Shown here in pieces: positions 1-7,901 of a stretch of 64,000 nt of DNA. The translations under genes and the position numbers were made by a program. The stretch covers positions 2,081,501 to 2,145,500 of the forward strand of contig BNHL01000001.1 in the NCBI GenBank assembly GCA_015472025.1. The letters run 5' to 3'. Below the pieces are notes generated by a model. The model saw nothing but the letters and a program-made list of their open reading frames with translations. It ran no database searches and was not told where the DNA came from. Each line of letters opens with the position of its first letter. Positions within the stretch are counted from its first letter, which is position 1. The stretch is from Cytophagales bacterium WSM2-2. GTDB lineage: Bacteria; Bacteroidota; Bacteroidia; Cytophagales; Cyclobacteriaceae.

Positions 1-159
1 AAAGCATCAAATGGTGATTACCAATCGGCATTTTCAAAATATGACACCTCCTTGCATCCTGTTGTAGAAGCTATACAAGCAACTGTAATGCACGGATTGA
101 GCTTCTTAGTTCCAGACACAGAAGAAGCAATTAGTTCGCGGAATAGCATGGTAAGTTGA
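1..159 (+). CDS. C-terminal end of a protein cut by the window edge, possibly a flavin monooxygenase
   Basis: Frame 1 is open from the first base and ends at a TGA at 157-159, giving 52 codons with a protein-like composition. The stretch LHPVVEAIQ followed by a hydrophobic segment and LVPDTEEAI resembles the C-terminal helices of group A FAD-dependent monooxygenases, which often carry a YExxLRPxVE-like motif. The N-terminal part, including any FAD-binding motif, lies outside the window, so the family is only a suggestion. The opposite-strand frame here looks like a shadow. Confidence 0.45.
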   Translation, partial: KASNGDYQSAFSKYDTSLHPVVEAIQATVMHGLSFLVPDTEEAISSRNSMVS

Positions 160-366
160 TAAACCCAATGTTGATGTCGGTTGAGGTTCTTCCGCTTCCT
201 GCTGAATTTTGCGTGAACTGCTGCTGACCTCTTCATTCGGTAAGACGAGTTCCTTGTGCAGGATAAACAGTCTTTTTGATTACGTTTTCATAATTCCCCG
301 CCACTGAATCCAGGTCTATCTTCTTGCCATCATCAAGTGCATCTGAAAAAAATGCAGCGACTATTG

Positions 367-422
367 CCTCCGCCTTGGTTGGTGTTCCCCCGCGCCCTTG
401 CCGCGTGTTCTTCACCGGCAAG
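367..422 (+). repeat. Dispersed GC-rich repeat, copy 1
   Basis: This is the first copy of a roughly 50-bp element containing GGTGTTCCCC, CGCCCTTGCCGCG and TGTTCTTCACCGGCAAG. The last part can fold: CTTGCCG and CGGCAAG are inverted arms around a 12-nt loop. It is nearly identical to the copy at 487-542, 120 bases away in the same orientation. Confidence 0.85.
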
Positions 423-486
423 CCTTACTTCATGATGAGTACCACGCGCGATAAACGTAATTCCAAACCAAGCTAGCGCAACCAGG

Positions 487-542
487 TCTCCCGCCTGTGT
501 TGGTGTTCCCCTCGCCCTTGCCGCGTGTTCTTCACCGGCAAG
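487..542 (+). repeat. Dispersed GC-rich repeat, copy 2
   Basis: Second complete copy, with CCGCCTGTGTTGGTGTTCCC followed by CTCGCCCTTGCCGCG and TTCACCGGCAAG. The hairpin arms are at 517-523 (CTTGCCG) and 536-542 (CGGCAAG). Translated on the minus strand, this and copy 1 give a repeated Ala/Arg-rich peptide (LAGEEHAARARGTPTQAG). I take that as an accident of an open GC-rich repeat, not as a gene. Confidence 0.85.
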
Positions 543-685
543 ACCTCGTCTCATAAGGAAAACTAAGCGCGATAGTATTTCAAAAGCTTGGAGATATTTG
601 TTCAACATAAATTGCATACTTAACGCATTGCCTTTGTCGTTCTTAGCTTAGATTCGCCTTTTGCAAATTGCCTTATCAAAATTCA

Positions 686-2164
686 ATGAACCACTTAGTT
701 TTATTATGCATCGCTGTGCTGTTGAGTGTACACAGCAGTGGACAGAATCGTTCTTATGACAAAACAAAAATTTCGCCGGGAACAGGTATAGTTGTGAAAA
801 AAATTGAGCTGGTTAACCAGGTAATGAGTCGCTCAGTTTACGAATCAGGAACCAGGCCTCAGCAATTTGACAACTTTGTTGAGCTTCAAAAGAAAGCAAC
901 AAAAGATGAACTTATTGAGCTGACCACCCACCCGAATGGAGTTGTTCGCTGCTATGCCCTTTGGGCTTTATCATACGATACAACAGCCAGTTTGTTTCGG
1001 ATGGTTGTCAATCATATTAGCGATACGGAATCTGTAGATACCCAGTTTGGTTGTATTGGGGCCAAAGAAAAAGTTGGAGACTTTTTTATCTACGTGGTCA
1101 CACCCAACCTTATTGACTTTGATTCGAAGAAGCTTACTCCAGAAGAACGCAAATACTTAGATAGTATCCTGGTCAATATCCCAAATGCGTTGAACTCAAA
1201 AGAAAATGCGATTCTCACCGCAGCCTCTTCGGAAGCCTTTTATAAAAGAGCAAGAGAGCTTGTCTTAAGTGAAAATAATCAATCGGCTTTGATAAGACTG
1301 GCAGGATTCCGAAGGACGCAGGATATTCCACTAATCCTGAAAAACAGAGAGAAAGGGGAACGCTACGAACAATTTTTTTACACCTACAGGGCCATCAGTA
1401 AGTTTCCGCATGCTGCCTTTTTGCCGTTTTTAAAAAAATCATTGCAGAAAACATTTAAAGAAGATCACTATAGTAACGAATGGAGAGAGTTGTATAAAGC
1501 TATTGCAAGTTTCAGAAATGATACCGCACTTCAACTTTTAAGAATTCCCTTCTCGGGCAAATTGAAATATCAAAGCATGAAGGAGTATCATGTGAATTTT
1601 ATTTTCAGGGCAGTGCTGGAATTTTACACTCCGACTTATGATGATCTTCTTTGGAGGATGTGGGAAAACGAAAGGAAAGTAAATACACAAGTATTCAACC
1701 TGCTCTATGCGAAAAACACGGAGAAAGCCTATCAGCTAACGGAGAAAACAATCCTTAATGCCAGTGAATTTTACTACGCTAACATGGATGTACTTAATGA
1801 AAGTCAAGATTCTCCTGTAGAACTGGTTAAGATGATGCTTGACACTGTGTTGGCTAAGGACCGGTCTTTCGCGGTTGATGTAATTAATAAAAACATAATG
1901 GAGGTTGATGTTTTTCAGTTTCCCGTTTTTGCCGAAAAGGTGCTGAAACTGCGGGACACCTCGCTTATAAACTCGCTTCTTGCACGACTTGAAAAGGAAA
2001 CTCATCCGCACGTTTATCTCAAAGCAGCCGAAGTATTGATGGCACTGAATGAAAGAGACATCAACAAACGGATTATTGATGTATTTGACAGAAACCCCAG
2101 CTTAAAGGAAGGATGGGGAGGGGATGAGTTTTCTAAGTTGTTAAAAGAGCATGACCTCAAATAA
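686..2164 (+). CDS. Exported protein with HEAT-like helical repeats, unknown function
   Basis: I do not recognise a named family. The ATG at 686 is preferred over an in-frame TTG at 668 because it begins a clean signal peptide (MNHLVLLCIAVLLSV, then HSSGQ). The roughly 470-residue mature region is largely helical and polar. Segments such as HPNGVVRCYALWAL and HPHVYLKAAEVLMAL have the spacing of HEAT/armadillo-type repeats, which usually act as protein-binding scaffolds. There is no visible catalytic motif and no membrane segment after the signal. The gene stands alone, with a dispersed repeat 12 bases after its stop, like the three genes that follow. Confidence 0.8.
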   Translation: MNHLVLLCIAVLLSVHSSGQNRSYDKTKISPGTGIVVKKIELVNQVMSRSVYESGTRPQQFDNFVELQKKATKDELIELTTHPNGVVRCYALWALSYDTTASLFRMVVNHISDTESVDTQFGCIGAKEKVGDFFIYVVTPNLIDFDSKKLTPEERKYLDSILVNIPNALNSKENAILTAASSEAFYKRARELVLSENNQSALIRLAGFRRTQDIPLILKNREKGERYEQFFYTYRAISKFPHAAFLPFLKKSLQKTFKEDHYSNEWRELYKAIASFRNDTALQLLRIPFSGKLKYQSMKEYHVNFIFRAVLEFYTPTYDDLLWRMWENERKVNTQVFNLLYAKNTEKAYQLTEKTILNASEFYYANMDVLNESQDSPVELVKMMLDTVLAKDRSFAVDVINKNIMEVDVFQFPVFAEKVLKLRDTSLINSLLARLEKETHPHVYLKAAEVLMALNERDINKRIIDVFDRNPSLKEGWGGDEFSKLLKEHDLK

Positions 2165-2175
2165 TATATTCATGC

Positions 2176-2221
2176 GCCCCCCCCAGCGTTGGTCCCTCGC
2201 TCTTGCCGTATGTTCTTATTC
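2176..2221 (+). repeat. Dispersed GC-rich repeat, diverged copy 3
   Basis: A degenerate copy starting 12 bases after the preceding stop codon. It has a run of eight C followed by AGCGTTGGTCCCTCGCTCTTG and CCGTATGTTCTT, matching the GTTGGTGTTCCCCTCGCCCTTGCCGCGTGTTCTT core of the intact copies. The 3' hairpin arm is lost. Confidence 0.65.
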
Positions 2222-2273
2222 CTTAATTTTGGACGGATACTCGTATATCTGTTATCGACAATTTTAGATTTAA

Positions 2274-2729
2274 ATGAAATATGTAATTATTCCATACATA
2301 GCGTTAGGGCTAATTTTGTCTTTGGCAATTGGCATTAAATATAATTGTGCTGGTCAAGAAATGTTCCCGGTCTATTATGGAAGCCCGTTCGTATTTAAGC
2401 AAAAATCATTGGGAAGCTCAATGGAATACTTCTACAGTATCTCTGGACTGACAATAAACATCTTGGTTTGGAGCTTTGTTTTTTTCCTTATTAACCAGGC
2501 AATACAACGCCTTATTCCAAAATTGAGCAAAGCAAAATTGATTCGTACCTCATACAACATTGTAATAGGATTAATGATAGCTTTTACAACTTTGAATATT
2601 GTGATAGACGCATCAATGGTTGGTCGTGGATTTGATAAAGGATTAAATTACTGGTATTGGGACACGGATAAAGAAGCTAAAGATTGGGGAATGACTTGTG
2701 AAGGAGAAGTAACAGTATTTGGAAAATAA
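2274..2729 (+). CDS. Small polytopic membrane protein, unknown function
   Basis: This 151-residue protein has three hydrophobic segments, at about residues 3-20 (YVIIPYIALGLILSLAI), 56-74 (GLTINILVWSFVFFLINQA) and 93-113 (SYNIVIGLMIAFTTLNIVID). They are joined by polar stretches, and the acidic tail ends in CEGEVTVFGK. I recognise no family. The first segment could be a signal anchor. The gene is monocistronic, AT-rich compared with the core genes further right, and followed after 10 bases by a composite copy of the dispersed repeat, which suggests it belongs to the same accessory unit as its neighbours. Confidence 0.7.
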   Translation: MKYVIIPYIALGLILSLAIGIKYNCAGQEMFPVYYGSPFVFKQKSLGSSMEYFYSISGLTINILVWSFVFFLINQAIQRLIPKLSKAKLIRTSYNIVIGLMIAFTTLNIVIDASMVGRGFDKGLNYWYWDTDKEAKDWGMTCEGEVTVFGK

Positions 2730-2739
2730 AGACTACGAC

Positions 2740-2856
2740 TCCGCCTGTGTTGGTCTTCTTGACCAACGCGTCTCTAAGCTTTGAAAATACCAAGTTTGAT
2801 TTTCTGATTCATCATACAGAGATTTGAGATTGTTGGTCGGGAGACCAACAATAACC
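2740..2856 (+). repeat. Composite dispersed repeat with two hairpins, copy 4
   Basis: The element starts with the GC-rich core (CCGCCTGTGTTGGT) and runs directly into a perfect hairpin at 2749-2767 (GTTGGTC, 5-nt loop, GACCAAC). An AT-rich arm follows (AAGTTTGATTTTCTGATTC, then ATCATACAGAGATTTGAGA), shared with the copies near 3855 and 4515. It closes with a second perfect hairpin at 2831-2850 (TGTTGGTC, GGGA, GACCAACA). The two hairpins use the same arm sequence. Confidence 0.8.
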
Positions 2857-2883
2857 TCTGATGTTTTCCATTGACTACCAGCT

Positions 2884-2914
2884 TTTGCCTGAACGTTTTT
2901 ATCATCTAACTTTC
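2884..2914 (+). promoter_or_regulatory. Probable Bacteroidota-type promoter
   Basis: TTTG at 2884-2887 is followed after 19 bases by TAACTTTC at 2907-2914. This matches the Bacteroidota -33/-7 pattern (TTTG, about 19 bp, TAnnTTTG) except for the last base. It lies 27 bases before the ATG at 2941 and just outside the composite repeat, so the downstream gene appears to have its own promoter. Confidence 0.55.
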
Positions 2915-2940
2915 AATCGCAACAATCAAAAACTTTTACA

Positions 2941-3777
2941 ATGAAATTTTTCATTCTTACCATAATGACAATTCTGACTGCGGATATCTTGTATGCGCAG
3001 ACAAAAGAAGAAAAAGAAATATTGACAGAGGGGAGTACTCTCTATAAAACTGAAATGGCATCCTGGTATGGTACTGATATTTTTCTGGACAAGTATGCCA
3101 ATAAACAATCAAATGCGGGAGGCTATTTTTCTTACCTCTCCGGCAATAAATCGGTATGCGTCTTTTTTTCGAGAGGCGACAGCCCCAAAATAATCGGCAC
3201 ATTCACTTTTGACAGCACCTACAATGTCAATACAGCGGTGATCGACGGGCAAGAAAGAGAACTGACGGAGCAAGAAAGTGACTTATGGACGATAAGGCGA
3301 GCTGCTTTGAGTGAGTATCAAAAGGACACGTTGTTTAAATCATATCAGGGTATGAATCCTAATTTTATTCCGCTGAATGATGACAAAGGAAAAAGGGTTT
3401 ACATATTGACCGGTCCCCAGCAACAAGGCGTTGTTGTTTTTGGGAATGACTACTTGATTACTTTCAACAAAAAAAACAAACTCCAGGAGAAGAAGCGTCT
3501 CCATAAAAACATAATATCAATAGAATACGGGAAACAAGACGGCAAGCTTGTGCTAACAACGATGCACACGCATTTGCCGGAGACGGGTGACTTGATCTTG
3601 GCCACGGACATTTGTACGCTAATGCTCTATGAGAAATATGCTGGCTGGGCGCAGCATAACGTATTGTCGGCGAAAAACGTTTCTATATGGGATTGTAGAA
3701 AAAACAAACTAACAGTCATCACGAAGGAAGCCTGGGACAGGATCAACGAACATCAAAATCAGAAGAATAAAAAGTAA
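2941..3777 (+). CDS. Exported protein, unknown function
   Basis: A 278-residue protein with a clear signal peptide (MKFFILTIMTILTADILYA, then QT). The mature part starts with a charged helix (KEEKEILTEG). It then has a beta-rich body with motifs such as GGYFSYLSGNKSVCVFFSRG and FGNDYLITFNKKNKLQEKKR, and ends in a Lys-rich tail. A similar layout (secreted, 260-300 residues, acid helix then beta-rich domain) occurs in uncharacterised Bacteroidota proteins, but I cannot name the family and see no catalytic motif. It has its own candidate promoter and is followed after 34 bases by another repeat copy. Confidence 0.75.
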   Translation: MKFFILTIMTILTADILYAQTKEEKEILTEGSTLYKTEMASWYGTDIFLDKYANKQSNAGGYFSYLSGNKSVCVFFSRGDSPKIIGTFTFDSTYNVNTAVIDGQERELTEQESDLWTIRRAALSEYQKDTLFKSYQGMNPNFIPLNDDKGKRVYILTGPQQQGVVVFGNDYLITFNKKNKLQEKKRLHKNIISIEYGKQDGKLVLTTMHTHLPETGDLILATDICTLMLYEKYAGWAQHNVLSAKNVSIWDCRKNKLTVITKEAWDRINEHQNQKNKK

Positions 3778-3811
3778 CGCTTCCCCTTGTGATCTTCACG
3801 GACATGCCCTT

Positions 3812-3893
3812 CATCTGTGTCGGTGTTCGCCTCACCCTTGCCGCGTGTTTGAGAATACTAAGTTTGATTTTCTGATTCAGCATACAGAGATTT
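3812..3893 (+). repeat. Composite dispersed repeat, copy 5
   Basis: The GC-rich core (TCTGTGTCGGTGTTCGCCTC, then ACCCTTGCCGCGTGTTTGAG) passes without a break into the AT-rich arm (ATACTAAGTTTGATTTTC, then TGATTCAGCATACAGAGATT). Unlike copies 4 and 6, the final hairpin is missing: only one arm-like GTTGGTT remains, at about 3905. Confidence 0.8.
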
Positions 3894-3957
3894 GAATTTT
3901 ATCAGTTGGTTAAAAATAAGTTATAACATAAGTAGCAGAGAATGTAACTGGGGCCAC

Positions 3958-4482
3958 ATGACTATCAATGAACTTTCCGATAATGAGTTAAATATTTTCC
4001 AACAAGTGATTTCATTACACGGCACAATGGAGGAAAAATCGAAACAACTTAAGGATTCAGGAACCTTTGACAAGTACAAGGAAATTCACAACCAGTATTT
4101 GAGGCTCACAAATACGACAGAGGACAAAGAAGAATTTAATGAAGCCCTTAAAAGACTGATATTTCTCAATTGGCATCATATGATGGAGCCCAGTTGTTTC
4201 ACGGGCCTTTGGGAATTAGATGGAGACACAATTCATGAATCTTATTTACACCTTAACGACTATTTGAAAGCGAACGAGGCTGACGGAGAGTTAAAATGGA
4301 TGGTATCCTATTATTCACATAACGACTGGACAATCTTATTATACAGCGAAAAAGAAATGCCCGAGTTGACAGCATTTGTAAAAAGCGTGGACCGAACGAA
4401 GAGTCATTTGCCAGCCAAAGACGTGTTGGCAAAAACAATGATTGGCCGCGGACAAATGGGGAAATATTTTGCGAGTATGTGA
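3958..4482 (+). CDS. Soluble protein, unknown function
   Basis: I chose the ATG at 3958 (MTINELSDNELN) because the upstream in-frame TTG at 3892 lies inside the dispersed repeat. The resulting 174-residue protein is acidic, predominantly helical, and has no signal peptide or membrane segment. Aromatic motifs such as FLNWHHMMEPSCFTGLWEL and YYSHNDWTILLYSE suggest a compact globular domain. I recognise no family. Its stop is only 2 bases before the next repeat copy. Confidence 0.65.
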   Translation: MTINELSDNELNIFQQVISLHGTMEEKSKQLKDSGTFDKYKEIHNQYLRLTNTTEDKEEFNEALKRLIFLNWHHMMEPSCFTGLWELDGDTIHESYLHLNDYLKANEADGELKWMVSYYSHNDWTILLYSEKEMPELTAFVKSVDRTKSHLPAKDVLAKTMIGRGQMGKYFASM

Positions 4483-4484
4483 AG

Positions 4485-4573
4485 TGGTGTTCCCCCTTGC
4501 TGCGAGTTTGAGGTACTAAGTTTGATTTTCTGATTCATCATGAGAATTTGAGAGTTGATCGATCAACAATAGC
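4485..4573 (+). repeat. Composite dispersed repeat, copy 6
   Basis: A shortened GC-rich core (TGGTGTTCCCCCTTGCTGCG) is followed by the AT-rich arm (TACTAAGTTTGATTTTCTGA, then TTCATCATGAGAATTTGAGA). It ends in the perfect palindrome GTTGATC/GATCAAC at 4554-4567 and ACAATAGCC. The closing hairpin occupies the same place as the one at 2831-2850, but its arms differ by a compensatory pair change (GGTC/GACC to GATC/GATC). Confidence 0.8.
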
Positions 4574-4599
4574 CATAAAGCTGTCTTTCACATCAAGAC

Positions 4600-7320
4600 T
4601 CATTGGTTACTCGAATTAGTATAGGTTAAATGTAAATTACTAAGGCAATACGGTGTGTAAGCCAAACCTAACAGGTTTTTATCACGCAGCATTTGATGCC
4701 TTTGTTCATAAAGGCTTTCGCCCACAGTCTTTCCAGATAAAAAATACTTAAAGAATCCGGAGGCAAAGTGTGCAGCTAGAATTTCGGGTATTGAAATTTC
4801 AGTACCCATTATTCCTGAGGCACGGCATGCTGTGAAATTACTGTTGAAGTCCACTAAATCATCAGGGGTGAATCCTACGGTCTCACAACCATTGATAAAA
4901 ACGAATGGACTGTGATTTAAAGTTATACCGATTAAATCGCGGGACTTGAAACATTCATTATTTCCAATACTCAAATAACCTCCGAACCGGTCTCGCTTAC
5001 CGTGGCAATAGAAGTAGATTATAGCGTGATCCTCTTGTTTCTCCAATGTACTTAACAATTCATCTTTACTTTTTAGAACTTTGCGGTTCAACTTAGCAAG
5101 GCTCGCCAGATCTTTCTCGTGAGTATCGAAACGACTTAGTTTTGTATTCACACTGATAGCCATAGATGCATTCCCACCGGGAACAGTTATTTGTCTCGGA
5201 TGAAGTTGTAACGCCTTGTCTTTTGTCAATGACACTGGCTGCTCAATAATGTGACGAAATCCCCAAAACCTGGAAGGGCAAACAACCTTGGAATTGTCAT
5301 TGTGCGCGCAGCTTCCAGCAAAGCATCTTATTGGATTCTTTTCTCTTAGGTCTTCTTCAAAAAGATCGCACAACGAAAGGTTATCGCTTCCTAATCTCTT
5401 ATCATACACCATAGCCCAAGGGAATACAAATCTTGCCGAATCAGTTGAGGCTACCTGGATTGTTCTCTTAATTTGAAGTTCTGCCGATAATTGCTTGTGA
5501 AAATCCCAGTCGTCTGATATTACGATGGCACTATATAAGTCAAGGCCACAGGACGCCAGTGTGATGATGTCCTTCCGCAATTTGTCAAGTGAACCGGTAT
5601 TATCTGAAGTATATAAATACTGTCGTTTGGAAAAGAAATTCTTCTTAAAGCAAATATTTTCTAGAGCTCTTCGGGCTGCTGCTGCCGCAGAGTTAATCTG
5701 CCCTTCGCTAAAATCAAACTGCCGGTTGATCTGTGACCCTGAAACGAAGAATGAATGTGTACCGACACCACTGTAGTTGGTTGCTATGTTGATAGCTCGA
5801 TCGGTGAGGTGCTCGAAATCAACGAGATCTGTAGTCAGGGAAAAATCTACTCGTGCGCTATTGCTGCCAGACGGAGGGTAATTGCTGATAACCGCCTTAA
5901 CTATCAGCGACTGAATCAAATTGTTCCTGAAGTATATCCCTACTCTCAGGCGCGCTGACTGTTCCTCAGATTTTGTGCGTAGACTAAATCTTAGTTCTGC
6001 ACTATCGCTGGGTGGTGGAAAAAGCTTAAGAGTATCGACCGATTTCTCGATTATGAAGTCATTGGTGTATAGTTTGACATCCAGAAGAATTCCGTTGTCT
6101 GTAAGAAAAGGAGCAATGGGTTTGTGAGGGAATGGCTCACTGACCTGCACATTACTTTTTTGCAAAGGTCTGCCTATCTGGATTACAAACGAGTAGTCGG
6201 TATTGACTGAAAGTCCGTGATGTCTTGAGATCGCTTCATGGTTCAATTCGAACCAGGTATTTACAACGCGGTCAGGCATGATCGGAGAAACTTCAGCCTT
6301 TGACAATATTTGATTGTTTGCACCTTTGAAAATTGGTTTTATAGGCTCGCGTAACTCATGGTTCATTTCATAGGCAGTTGGAGGCGGAGATGAATGTAGA
6401 AATGGGCGTGGAAATAGTCCGCGAACCAACGACACTATTTTGGAGACCGAGGCTTTTGAAAACTGATAAAGCTGTTGGTACCAAGCAGGCCGTCGAAAAT
6501 CATATTCTACGCCAGCCGGCAAATAAATAATTGGAGAGTCTAAAGGATTTTGGCGGTAAGGCTCATACCACAACTCATAAATAGAATTTCTGAAGCGATG
6601 TCGAACTGGCTGTTTCGGAAAGATAATAATTGACTGCTCCAGGTTTAATGAAAGGCGATATGCAAACTCTAGTTCAAGCCCACCAGAATCCTTACTTTTT
6701 GGTATTCCCAAAAACCGTGTTCTGGAGTTTTTGAAAATAGCAGACAGGTCATCTATTGAAATTCGTATGTTATTGATCTGAATAAATAGGATATTGTTTT
6801 CCTGCCTGATTGATCCCTTCAGGTAGACGGCATCAAAGGAGATTGGATATTTTAACTGCGGAGACATCCAAGTATCAAGCTTGGAAAAGTCTAATTCGGA
6901 AAACTTCATTGTCCGAGGTAGCAGCTGTTTTCGATGTAATGCTGCAGTATTAACACGCCTGATAATAGGAATAGGCGCGGGCAGCCTGTCGCTGATTAAA
7001 TAGTTGAAAGCAAATTCCCAATTGAGACGATGTAACCTGCTGTCTTCAAGCTGCAAATAAACAAAACCACCTCTCGTTATTGCAAAGTATAGTGCTTCGC
7101 CTAAGATGCTGGGGAATCCATTGACATTGGCTTGCTTAAATAGCCTTGCAAATTCATAATCATAGTCATAGTCCCTGGATTTTTCCCAGGAGTAATCGAC
7201 TGATAAACCCGGGATAGGGACAATGTAATTCTTGTCTGTTGTACTGAAACGTACTGTCAATCTTAATGACGCCCCTTTATCTAAAGAAGCAATTGTAATT
7301 AAGACGTCATTCTTTCCCAT
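4600..7320 (-). CDS. Large CHAT-domain (caspase-like) protease protein
   Basis: A 906-residue protein whose C-terminal third is a CHAT peptidase of the caspase clan. Family motifs seen in order are FPWAMVYD (633-640), CPSRFWGFRHIIEQP (681-695), the catalytic His in FYCHG (H773) and the catalytic Cys in FINGCET (C812). Residues about 360-480 look like a beta-sandwich. The first 130 residues, with RLHRLNWEFAF at 95-105, resemble a degenerate copy of the CHAT substrate-fold region. There is no signal peptide or membrane span. CHAT proteins are often effectors of conflict or programmed-death systems, activated by a sensor partner. Here the only close neighbour is the small membrane protein 57 bases upstream on the same strand. 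Its target and trigger cannot be read from the sequence. Confidence 0.88.
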   Translation of the reverse strand: MGKNDVLITIASLDKGASLRLTVRFSTTDKNYIVPIPGLSVDYSWEKSRDYDYDYEFARLFKQANVNGFPSILGEALYFAITRGGFVYLQLEDSRLHRLNWEFAFNYLISDRLPAPIPIIRRVNTAALHRKQLLPRTMKFSELDFSKLDTWMSPQLKYPISFDAVYLKGSIRQENNILFIQINNIRISIDDLSAIFKNSRTRFLGIPKSKDSGGLELEFAYRLSLNLEQSIIIFPKQPVRHRFRNSIYELWYEPYRQNPLDSPIIYLPAGVEYDFRRPAWYQQLYQFSKASVSKIVSLVRGLFPRPFLHSSPPPTAYEMNHELREPIKPIFKGANNQILSKAEVSPIMPDRVVNTWFELNHEAISRHHGLSVNTDYSFVIQIGRPLQKSNVQVSEPFPHKPIAPFLTDNGILLDVKLYTNDFIIEKSVDTLKLFPPPSDSAELRFSLRTKSEEQSARLRVGIYFRNNLIQSLIVKAVISNYPPSGSNSARVDFSLTTDLVDFEHLTDRAINIATNYSGVGTHSFFVSGSQINRQFDFSEGQINSAAAAARRALENICFKKNFFSKRQYLYTSDNTGSLDKLRKDIITLASCGLDLYSAIVISDDWDFHKQLSAELQIKRTIQVASTDSARFVFPWAMVYDKRLGSDNLSLCDLFEEDLREKNPIRCFAGSCAHNDNSKVVCPSRFWGFRHIIEQPVSLTKDKALQLHPRQITVPGGNASMAISVNTKLSRFDTHEKDLASLAKLNRKVLKSKDELLSTLEKQEDHAIIYFYCHGKRDRFGGYLSIGNNECFKSRDLIGITLNHSPFVFINGCETVGFTPDDLVDFNSNFTACRASGIMGTEISIPEILAAHFASGFFKYFLSGKTVGESLYEQRHQMLRDKNLLGLAYTPYCLSNLHLTYTNSSNQ

Positions 7321-7377
7321 GAGTGGGCTATTTTATTACAGGTTGAAAATGTTTTTCACCCACTAGTATTGTCTCTC

Positions 7378-7641
7378 TTAATCCATGAACGATCCAGTGC
7401 CTTCCTTTCCGGCAATTATAAAAGAAATAATCAGGTACATGAAGAAGCCTATTGCCAAGCCGATACAGTAAGCTGAAAAGACCTCCTTGGCAAATAATCC
7501 GGTTATACCAGCACCACCGATTGCGCCAATTACACCCGCAATATCTGAGAGAATTGCTCCGTCTTTCCTTCTGAGAGTCCGATAAGTGATCCATCCGATC
7601 ACAAGGCCAAAACAAATAGCACCAGCAGTTTCCATATTCAA
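7378..7641 (-). CDS. Small three-helix membrane protein paired with the CHAT protease
   Basis: An 87-residue, almost entirely hydrophobic protein with three segments, at about residues 5-20, 31-51 and 56-77. Only the first linker (YRTLRRKDG) and the tail (GKEGTGSFMD) are polar. The Gly-rich pattern DIAGVIGAIGGAGITGLF recalls GlsB/YeaQ/YmgE-type small membrane proteins, but the match is loose. It precedes the CHAT gene by 57 bases on the same strand, so the two are probably cotranscribed. A membrane partner could anchor the protease, sense membrane state or be its target; this is inference. Start at 7641 or the ATG two codons later. Confidence 0.75.
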   Translation of the reverse strand: MNMETAGAICFGLVIGWITYRTLRRKDGAILSDIAGVIGAIGGAGITGLFAKEVFSAYCIGLAIGFFMYLIISFIIAGKEGTGSFMD

Positions 7642-7812
7642 TGAGGTTAGAAATTGTATTTTGTTTTTGAGATACTTAACTGACTAACAAGTAATACCAT
7701 ATGTAGCCACGAGTCAACGGGTTTTTTCCCGTGTGCTCTCAAGATTTTCCCCGGCCCCCAGCTTGTGTAGGTCCTCACTTCATAAGGAGAAGTAAGCTTC
7801 CCCGTCCGTTTC

Positions 7813-7865
7813 CCCCGCCTGTGTCGGTGTTCCCTCGCCCTTGTCGCGAGTTCTTCTCCGGCAAG
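7813..7865 (+). repeat. Dispersed GC-rich repeat, copy 7
   Basis: The copy reads CCCCGCCTGTGTCGGTGTTC, then CCTCGCCCTTGTCGCGAG and TTCTTCTCCGGCAAG. The hairpin is kept although one arm has changed (CTTGTCG against CGGCAAG), because the change gives a G-T wobble pair. It is in the same orientation as all other copies. Confidence 0.85.
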
Positions 7866-7901
7866 AGAATTAAAATGCACTCTAGTGATTTTATAAAATG
7901 G

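Larger units (their letters stand above)
160..667. other. Intergenic region with two dispersed-repeat copies and a possible gene remnant
   Basis: I see no convincing intact gene in these 508 bases. They hold two direct copies of the GC-rich repeat (367-422 and 487-542). The sequence between and after the copies is also related: each is followed by a CCT..TCAT..GAG/AAG..GCGCGAT pattern. On the minus strand, about 233-366 reads as a protein-like peptide (SDALDDGKKIDL, then NYENVIKKTVYPAQGTRL) that stops being protein-like exactly at the repeat boundary. It may be the tail of a gene interrupted by the repeat. Confidence 0.5.

Noticed and set aside
233..617. Minus-strand open frames across repeat copies 1 and 2
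   Set aside because: They translate the repeat itself (a doubled LAGEEHAARARG peptide) and have no promoter or independent support. They are explained by the open composition of the GC-rich element.
3892..3957. TTG start for the gene ending at 4482
   Set aside because: It lies inside the dispersed repeat; the ATG at 3958 gives a cleaner N-terminus.
7328..7615. Alternative minus-strand frame overlapping the small membrane protein
   Set aside because: The frame at 7378-7641 gives a clean three-helix protein. The overlapping frame is Arg/Cys/His-rich and has no fold signal.
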